Shown here piece by piece: positions 7,002-12,414 of a stretch of 12,414 nucleotides of DNA. The DNA is from Spirochaetota bacterium (GTDB taxonomy: Bacteria > Spirochaetota > B62-G9), in assembly GCA_026990615.1 (NCBI GenBank), contig JALXDB010000416.1, forward strand, positions 1-12,414, given 5' to 3'. The notes under the pieces were generated by a model. The model did no database searches. It was given only the letters and a program-made list of their open reading frames with translations, and was not told where the DNA came from. Numbering within the stretch: the first letter of the stretch is position 1; each line of letters starts with the position of its first letter. Position numbers and translations under genes: made by a program.

Positions 7002-7724
7002 ATGATATTCGATTACGGGGATAAAAAGAATCCAACCGGAAACGCAATAATATACTGGATAATTAAAGGGGATAATCCACATTTTTCCAAAGGAGAAATA
7101 ATTGCAACAAACTTTGTAATATCTCCACTTCAGTTTAACGAAGAAACACTTATGGTGAACTTCCCGCCTGTTATTGTTAAGAGCTTTGAAGAACTGCTGC
7201 ATATTGCAGAAATTCACAATGTGGATTTGATAAGGGGAGGAGAACTGTACATCCCTAAAAATATTTCTGATATTCATAACTTTTACAAAAAACAGATAGA
7301 GAAGTACAACGGGTTGATGCAGGAATATCTAATTGCCTTCAAGGAGAAGCTTAAGAAAGATAGGGACAACGATAGCATCCCTCATCTGATAAATAAAGCC
7401 CATAAGTTGATGGAGGAAATTAGAAAAGAAGTTAAATCGAAGGAGCCCGGAGATAGACCCGGTGATAAATTCGCAAAAATTGAAGATAGAAAGAAGGAGT
7501 TGAGGATCATTGAAGAAAAGTTGAACAGGCAGATGAAAGGATTCAACTTTTCAAGGATAATCTATCTTATAGACAGGCCGGAAGAGGTAGTGGACCATCT
7601 TGTCGAACTGTACCATCAGAAGTTTCTTGCAATATTTTTAGAGGACTATGAGAAGGCGGGTGTTCTTAAAGAGATGATAAATGAAATCGAAAATTTGCTT
7701 CTATTTTCCAATAATATAAGTTGA
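7002..7724 (+). CDS. uncharacterised coiled-coil protein with UVR-like C-terminal motif
   Basis: I do not recognise this 240-residue protein as a whole. The N-terminal 90 residues look globular and mixed alpha/beta (strands around IIYWII, EIIATNFVI and VNFPPVIV). Residues about 93-180 are highly charged and helical, probably coiled coil. The C-terminus (about 203-231, LYHQKFLAIFLEDYEKAGVLKEMINEIE) resembles the UvrB/UvrC interaction helix-pair, with the characteristic YEKAGVLKEMI core. That motif also occurs in non-repair proteins such as McsA, so a DNA repair role does not follow. There is no signal peptide or membrane segment. The ATG is the first possible start after an in-frame stop. A G-rich run at 6979-6983 is too far for a normal Shine-Dalgarno. 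It lies 80 bases after djlA on the same strand. Confidence 0.7.
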   Translation: MIFDYGDKKNPTGNAIIYWIIKGDNPHFSKGEIIATNFVISPLQFNEETLMVNFPPVIVKSFEELLHIAEIHNVDLIRGGELYIPKNISDIHNFYKKQIEKYNGLMQEYLIAFKEKLKKDRDNDSIPHLINKAHKLMEEIRKEVKSKEPGDRPGDKFAKIEDRKKELRIIEEKLNRQMKGFNFSRIIYLIDRPEEVVDHLVELYHQKFLAIFLEDYEKAGVLKEMINEIENLLLFSNNIS

Positions 7725-7732
7725 TATTTTTT

Positions 7733-9169
7733 TCAATCAAGATATTTAACTATTTCTTTAGCCTGTTTGTAATCTTTAAAAACTCCCGAGGCAACTGCAC
7801 CGTTTATAGCCGCTCCCACTACTGCCTCCTCGTTATATGAACATATCTTTAACTCTTTTTTCATCGACTCTGTGATGATTTTTTGAAGGAGCCTGTTTCT
7901 TTTTATACCGTTGCCACTTCCGACAAGGTATTTCTTTTTATCTATTGTTTCTTTATCAAACATGTCAGTAAGTATTTTTACCATTCCCTTTAATGTTTCA
8001 ATAATCAAAATTGAAGGCCTGAAGTTTACGGGGCCTATATTTTTAATCCACCCCCTCTGCCGGGGATTGCTTCTCATACCGAAGAACAGGGGATAAACCT
8101 CCAGCATGCCACTGTCTGCTGGGATTTTTAAGTAGTCTTCGGTGGCTATTTCCTCCATCTTTTTATAGATCTTATCTTTGGAGATTTCCATCTCATCCTT
8201 TAGACCGAACAATCTGCGTCCGGCTTCAGTAAAAAAGGCGTGGAGTATTTTGTATGAAGCTCCTCCGGATATGGCATTACCGGCGACCAGATAGCTGGTT
8301 TCTATGAAAGGCCTTATCTGAACATCCTTTCCATCTATAAAACGATAAGAAGCAGCCTCTTTAAAATTATTTTCTGCTATTGATATTTGAGACCCGGTAC
8401 CTATATTGATTAGTATGGTTTCGGTGTGCTTCTTTACACTCCCCAGAAAACTTGCCTGATTATCCCCAATTGATATACTTACAGGTGGTCCTGATACAAT
8501 GGCATCTGCGAAGGCTTTAGATTTGGCATTCCCGACAATATACTTTGAATCAACCGGTTCGGGGAGCATCCGTGGATCTATTCCAAGTTTTTCTAAAAGG
8601 TCAGACCTCCATTTTTTCTCTTTTATATCGAAGCAGCCGATGCTTTCCGCCATGGTATAATCTATCTTTGCATCCCTGTTTCCTGTCAACTCCATGCCTA
8701 TGTAATCCTCGATTGTGACGATTCTGTCAATTTTAACTCCCTCCTTCATCCAGCTGTAAAGTGTTACGATTCCGAAACCACTCGCCAGTCCTATTTCATC
8801 GTTTATTTTATCCCGCATCTCCTGAATCAAACTTTTTCCATCTACCCGGGGAAGGTTTCCCCTTTCATCCTGCCAGGTTACAAGGTTTGTTACAGGCCTG
8901 CATTTACTATCCAGTCCCAGAATTCCGTGCATCTGACCTGTAATGCCTATCGAAAGTATTTTTGTTTCCGGGGTTACTGCCCTTTTAAATAGATTTAGCA
9001 CTGTACCTTTTATACGGTGGGGATCCTGTTCTCTTTTCCACGGCTCGTTAAACTCTAAGTAGAGATTTTCTTCCTCCAGAGTATTGATTAAAACTTTTTT
9101 ATCCGGATCTATTAAGGATAATGCTATTTTTGATGTTCCTATATCTATTCCTGCTATTAAACCTCTCAT
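7733..9169 (-). CDS. FGGY-family ketose kinase, sedoheptulokinase-like
   Basis: A 478-residue sugar kinase of the FGGY family, transferring phosphate from ATP in the cytoplasm. The phosphate-1 loop GIDIGTSKIALS is at 7-18. TGQMHG is at 77-82, LVTWQDERG at 96-104, LASGFGIVTLYSW at 128-140, and IEDYIGMELTG at 153-163. GDNQAS at 235-240 carries the catalytic base D236, and VGSGNG is at 416-421. QMHG and WQD are ketose-kinase signatures (xylulose, sedoheptulose); glycerol kinases instead have NQRE-type residues. The SGFG and EDY blocks resemble animal sedoheptulokinase most closely. The ATG has GGAG six bases upstream. It is the last gene of the four-gene operon, 31 bases after the DUF1667 gene. 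Family is sure, substrate not; automatic annotation as glycerol kinase from context would be questionable. Confidence 0.85.
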   Translation of the reverse strand: MRGLIAGIDIGTSKIALSLIDPDKKVLINTLEEENLYLEFNEPWKREQDPHRIKGTVLNLFKRAVTPETKILSIGITGQMHGILGLDSKCRPVTNLVTWQDERGNLPRVDGKSLIQEMRDKINDEIGLASGFGIVTLYSWMKEGVKIDRIVTIEDYIGMELTGNRDAKIDYTMAESIGCFDIKEKKWRSDLLEKLGIDPRMLPEPVDSKYIVGNAKSKAFADAIVSGPPVSISIGDNQASFLGSVKKHTETILINIGTGSQISIAENNFKEAASYRFIDGKDVQIRPFIETSYLVAGNAISGGASYKILHAFFTEAGRRLFGLKDEMEISKDKIYKKMEEIATEDYLKIPADSGMLEVYPLFFGMRSNPRQRGWIKNIGPVNFRPSILIIETLKGMVKILTDMFDKETIDKKKYLVGSGNGIKRNRLLQKIITESMKKELKICSYNEEAVVGAAINGAVASGVFKDYKQAKEIVKYLD

Positions 9170-9200
9170 TTTCTTCTCCAGTACATTTCAGGACTCTATT

Positions 9201-9572
9201 TTATTCCAGCAGGTTAAAAGTTGCAACAACATCTACACCTGTATTCTTGAAGTTTCTTACAATAGTGTCTCCGATTCTTACTGGAGGCCTTATCTTCAAC
9301 CGGTAGATGAACTTTAACAGATCGAATATTAAGTTTTTATCAATCGGGGCCGAGGTTTTAACAGGCAGGCGTGGCTGTAGCCTTGAGTCGATTTCAACAG
9401 TAGCGGTTACAACTCTTTTAGGAGAAAGTATCTCCTCTTTCCCGTAGATTTCCCCCTTTGGGCATCTGTTCCCAGTTACCTTGATTTTATCCGGTTGCCT
9501 GTTATTTTCATCGTATTCCACCTCAAGTCTGCATCCTACTGGGCATGCAATACAGATTAAGTCCCTCTTCAT
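9201..9572 (-). CDS. DUF1667 protein, probable Fe-S-binding subunit
   Basis: A 123-residue protein of the DUF1667 family, commonly encoded beside GlpA/GlpB-like flavoproteins. Four cysteines, C7, C10, C14 and C37 (CIACPVGC and GNRCPKG), form a C-x2-C-x3-C-x22-C pattern like the [4Fe-4S] N-terminal motif of molybdopterin oxidoreductases. A cluster-binding or metal-binding role is therefore likely but inferred. There is no signal peptide or membrane segment. GGAGG sits seven bases before the ATG, a very good start. It lies 49 bases after the flavoprotein gene and 31 before the kinase. I suggest it takes the place of GlpC as the electron-transfer subunit of the complex; this has not been shown from sequence. 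Confidence 0.85.
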   Translation of the reverse strand: MKRDLICIACPVGCRLEVEYDENNRQPDKIKVTGNRCPKGEIYGKEEILSPKRVVTATVEIDSRLQPRLPVKTSAPIDKNLIFDLLKFIYRLKIRPPVRIGDTIVRNFKNTGVDVVATFNLLE

Positions 9573-9621
9573 TGTTTACCTCCGTAAAAAGTATCCGGCT
9601 GTTAAAGATTGTAGTTTCAGA

Positions 9622-10884
9622 TTACAGTATAGAGAAGACCAGTGTATTCTCCTTCCCTTTGCCCACCGCATTTATCATCTTTTCAGGGCCTATTTTTAAA
9701 GATATCATCTCTGAAGGCTGTATATGGATCAGCTTTTTTTCTACAATTGGTACTCCGTTCAATGTAACCCTCAGCCTGGCGTTGTTTTTCACTATCATAG
9801 GCCTCAGTAAGAAGGTCTGTTCGGTTTCTGGATTATAACTATTTGGAATTACATATTTGACATTAGAACTGTTAAAAGTTTTGTATGGAGATTTTTTTAG
9901 TTTTCCTTCGAGGTAGTTTATTATTGATCTGGCAGCCCTTTCGGATTCCATGGTGACGAAATCGACCAGATCGTGAATATGAAGCACATTCCCTGCCGAA
10001 AAAATTCCATCGATTGAAGTCATAAGATTTGAATCAACCATTGGTCCGTTGGTCTCTGGATTTAGCATGATTCCAACTTTTTTGGAAAGTTCATTTTCCG
10101 GGATTAGGCCAACTGAGAGCAGAAGGGTGTCGCATTTTATATTAAAGCTCTTGTCCTTGTTTACAATACCTGATTCTATGGGAGATACTTCTACCCCTTC
10201 TATCCTATCATCTCCATATATTTTTGAAACTACATGGGAAAGGTAAAGAGGGATATTGAAATCATTCAGGCATTGAACAATATTTCTGGTTAATCCTGAG
10301 GGATAAGGCTGTATTTCGATTACCGCTTTAACTTTTGCGCCGATCCAGGTCATTCTCCTTGCCATTATCAATCCTATGTCCCCGGATCCAACAATCACCA
10401 CTTCATTTCCAGGGCTTAACCCGTCTATATTTACAAATCTCTGAGCAAGCCCTGCTGTAAATATTCCTGATGGGCGTGTTCCGGGGATTCCGATGTTTCC
10501 CCTGTTCCTCTCCCGGGCTCCCATTGCCAGTAGAACGGCTCTGCTCTTTATCCTTGTGACTCCGGAGCTTTTTGAGTAAGCGTAGAGGTGCTTCACTTCG
10601 TCCTTGTTTTCTATATCGACGACGGTTGTTTCCAGAAGTGGTTCTACCAGTTTATTTTTAAAAACTTTATCCACAAACCTGTAGGCGTATTCCGGGCCTG
10701 TTAATTCTTCTCTGAAGTAGTGTAATCCAAAACCGTTATGAATGCATTGATTCAAAATTCCGCCTGGAGTATTCTCTCTATCAACAATTGCAGTCTTTAC
10801 TCCCATTTCTCCCAGAATCTTTGCAGCGGACAATCCGGCTGCCCCTGCACCTATTATTGTTACATCGAATTTTTTGGTTTTCAT
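9622..10884 (-). CDS. FAD/NAD(P)-dependent oxidoreductase (GlpB/HcnB-like partner flavoprotein)
   Basis: A 420-residue two-dinucleotide-domain flavoprotein of the pyridine nucleotide-disulfide oxidoreductase class. The FAD-binding GAGAAG is at 12-17. GGILNQCIHNGFG at 41-53 is typical of this subfamily. The NAD(P)-binding GSGDIG is at 166-171, and the second FAD motif, GIFSAGNV, at 293-300. No CxxC redox pair is present (C47 is isolated), so it is not a disulfide reductase. Electrons presumably pass from the preceding catalytic flavoprotein to NAD(P) or the reverse. The C-terminal 80 residues (about 340-420) form an extra beta-rich segment without recognisable cofactor residues. GGAGT lies upstream of the ATG with about seven bases between. 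It begins 33 bases after the stop of the first operon gene. Confidence 0.88.
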   Translation of the reverse strand: MKTKKFDVTIIGAGAAGLSAAKILGEMGVKTAIVDRENTPGGILNQCIHNGFGLHYFREELTGPEYAYRFVDKVFKNKLVEPLLETTVVDIENKDEVKHLYAYSKSSGVTRIKSRAVLLAMGARERNRGNIGIPGTRPSGIFTAGLAQRFVNIDGLSPGNEVVIVGSGDIGLIMARRMTWIGAKVKAVIEIQPYPSGLTRNIVQCLNDFNIPLYLSHVVSKIYGDDRIEGVEVSPIESGIVNKDKSFNIKCDTLLLSVGLIPENELSKKVGIMLNPETNGPMVDSNLMTSIDGIFSAGNVLHIHDLVDFVTMESERAARSIINYLEGKLKKSPYKTFNSSNVKYVIPNSYNPETEQTFLLRPMIVKNNARLRVTLNGVPIVEKKLIHIQPSEMISLKIGPEKMINAVGKGKENTLVFSIL

Positions 10885-10917
10885 TTACGTACTCCATAGC
10901 TCATATTGTACTCCGGA

Positions 10918-12360
10918 TTAAAAGCCAATTTTGCCTTTAAATACGGGACTTCCTTTACCTCTTTTGGTGATCTCAAATGGAGATAACCCGGTTTCTCTCT
11001 CAATAATCTTTATTATCTTATAGGAGCAGAAACCACCCTGACATCTCCCCATCTGGGCTCTTGTATAGAACTTTATCCCGTCAAGGGTTTTATGCCCCTT
11101 TCTTATTGCTTCAACAATTTCAGCTTCAGATACGTTTTCACATCTGCAAATTACACCGGTAAGTTCATGGTTGGATCTATGTGCAGATGCTGCTTCTTCG
11201 TGACTTAGTTCTCTCAATTTTAAAGGTCTGTCGAGGAAAGGATCGTAGCTGGTTTTTTCAATGAGAGTTACCCCAGATTTCTTCAACAGGTCCTTTACAT
11301 ATTCTGCGATGGCGGGTGAGGCTGTTAAACCGGGAGACTGTATTCCTCCGACATTTATGAAATTGGGTGCTTTTTCAGACACTTTGATAATAAAATCTTC
11401 GGTATTTGAAGCTGGCCTCAGTCCTGCAAAGGACGTAATTATATCTTTTTTGCTTATCTTCGGCAATAGGAGCCTGGTGAAGTGAAGAACCTTTTCCAGG
11501 TTTTCGACATCTGTGGATAGGTCCTTTTTGTTATCTGTATTTTCTGCTGTAGGCCCGAGCAGGGTAGTGCCCTCAATAGTAGGTACAACAAGTATGCCTT
11601 TGGAAATCCTGGTAGGCACAGGAAATATAACTCTGGTTGGCCTGTAGTTTATGTTTTTATCAAGTATGTAGTATTCCCCTTTTCTCGGAGCTATCCTGTA
11701 CTCTTCGGCTTTGAATATTTTTGATATTTCATCTGCGAACAATCCGGCTGCATTTATTACGAATCTTGCCTTTACTCTATCACCTCTTTTGGATTCTATT
11801 ATGTAGTGATTATTTTTAAACTCCTGATTTACAACTTCAAAGTCCGTTAGTATCTCTACACCGTTTTTTTTGGCAGATTCAATCAGAGAGAAGACAAACT
11901 GATAGGGTTCAATTATTCCTCCGCCTGGAGCGTAGAGCCCGCCTACTGCATCGTGGGTTAATTCTGGTTCAAGCTGATGTATTCTCTCGCGGTTACATAT
12001 TTCTATACCGATTACGCCGTTTGACACACCCTGCTCGTACAGAAATTCAACTGTTTTCATTTCTTCGCTGGAGAGGGCGGCTACTATAATACCGCACCTT
12101 TTAAATGGAAAGTGCAGCTCTTCGTGAAGTGTGTCGAACATCCTATTGCCTAGTATTTCAAGCCTTGATTTCAAGGTGCTTGGTGGGTGATGAAATCCAG
12201 CATGGATTATTCCGGAGTTGCCTTTGGATACACCAAAGGAAACATCAACCTCTTTTTCTACAACGATAATATCAAGATTGTATGCAGAAAGCCTTCTTGC
12301 TATCGAACTTCCTGAAACACCGGCCCCAATTATACAGATATCATGAATATCGTTTATCAT
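10918..12360 (-). CDS. FAD-dependent dehydrogenase with BFD [2Fe-2S] domain (GlpA/LhgO-like)
   Basis: First gene of the operon; 480 residues. A DAO-type FAD domain starts with GAGVSG at 12-17. The block KGNSGIIHAGFHHPPSTLKSRL (46-67) and RKGEYYILD (226-234) match the COG0579 group, which includes L-2-hydroxyglutarate oxidase and anaerobic-type glycerol-3-phosphate dehydrogenases. GLTASPAIAEYV is at 344-355. The C-terminal BFD-like [2Fe-2S] domain has C405, C407, C440 and C445 (CRC, then CQGGFC), as in GlpA. Together with the next two genes it suggests a GlpABC-like complex that oxidises a hydroxylated substrate. sn-glycerol 3-phosphate is the default guess, but a 2-hydroxyacid or other polyol phosphate fits as well. 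GGAG is seven bases from the ATG. I see no export signal or membrane segment. Confidence 0.85.
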   Translation of the reverse strand: MINDIHDICIIGAGVSGSSIARRLSAYNLDIIVVEKEVDVSFGVSKGNSGIIHAGFHHPPSTLKSRLEILGNRMFDTLHEELHFPFKRCGIIVAALSSEEMKTVEFLYEQGVSNGVIGIEICNRERIHQLEPELTHDAVGGLYAPGGGIIEPYQFVFSLIESAKKNGVEILTDFEVVNQEFKNNHYIIESKRGDRVKARFVINAAGLFADEISKIFKAEEYRIAPRKGEYYILDKNINYRPTRVIFPVPTRISKGILVVPTIEGTTLLGPTAENTDNKKDLSTDVENLEKVLHFTRLLLPKISKKDIITSFAGLRPASNTEDFIIKVSEKAPNFINVGGIQSPGLTASPAIAEYVKDLLKKSGVTLIEKTSYDPFLDRPLKLRELSHEEAASAHRSNHELTGVICRCENVSEAEIVEAIRKGHKTLDGIKFYTRAQMGRCQGGFCSYKIIKIIERETGLSPFEITKRGKGSPVFKGKIGF

Positions 12361-12414
12361 TTAAACTCTCCGGATAGTTAGTTCGTTCAATTACTGTTCA
12401 TAATAGTTTAATAA
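12361..12414. promoter_or_regulatory. leader of the flavoprotein-kinase operon with spaced GTTCA repeats
   Basis: This 54-base stretch runs from the operon's first start codon to the window edge. GTTCA occurs at 12385-12389 and 12396-12400, eleven bases (about one helical turn) apart, and GTTC again at 12381-12384. They could be half-sites for a regulator, but the copies are short and the promoter itself may lie beyond the window. No clear -10/-35 pair is seen. Confidence 0.2.

Noticed and set aside
7733..9169. Labelling the FGGY kinase as glycerol kinase (glpK) from operon context
   Set aside because: Its QMHG and WQD motifs are those of ketose kinases, so the symbol is not supported by the sequence.
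9545..9838. 97-codon rightward open frame across the DUF1667/flavoprotein junction
   Set aside because: It is antisense to two well-supported genes with good ribosome binding sites and has no support of its own.

Overview
AT-rich bacterial DNA carrying ordinary, intact chromosomal genes. There is no phage, insertion sequence, CRISPR array, tRNA or rRNA that I can recognise. Taxonomy cannot be settled from the sequence alone. The adjacent metX-metW pair, a DjlA-type membrane J-protein, and a large PilZ protein resembling a family I remember as DUF1577 (named from Leptospira) make a spirochaete or a similar didermic lineage my best guess, held loosely.

Layout. Positions 1-457 hold the possible 3' end of a rightward gene, then an AT-rich gap. 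A leftward block follows: metX then metW (methionine biosynthesis), with lepB (signal peptidase I) upstream on the same strand. Divergent from lepB is a secreted GH16-like protein that starts at TTG. A small leftward CPxC redox protein stands opposite the next block. That block is three rightward genes: a PilZ protein with an inserted GAF-like domain, a DjlA/TerB-DnaJ membrane co-chaperone, and an unrecognised coiled-coil protein with a UVR-like tail. They run convergently into a four-gene leftward operon filling 7733-12360. In transcription order this operon encodes a GlpA/LhgO-type FAD dehydrogenase with a BFD [2Fe-2S] tail, a second FAD/NAD(P) oxidoreductase, a four-cysteine DUF1667 protein and an FGGY sugar kinase.

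How the genes work together. MetX acylates homoserine and MetW is its usual partner. LepB would process the signal peptide of the GH16-like protein. The operon looks like a minimal GlpABC-type oxidoreductase complex: catalytic flavoprotein, electron-transfer flavoprotein and a small Fe-S-type subunit. Its kinase, however, has the QMHG and WQD signatures of ketose kinases (sedoheptulokinase/xylulokinase type) rather than of glycerol kinase, so the substrate of the pathway is open.

Most worth a second look: the PilZ barrel interrupted by a GAF-like domain of about 185 residues, the mismatch between kinase type and operon context, and two inverted repeats with the same core (GTAAAGTAC) upstream of metX and of the GH16-like gene.
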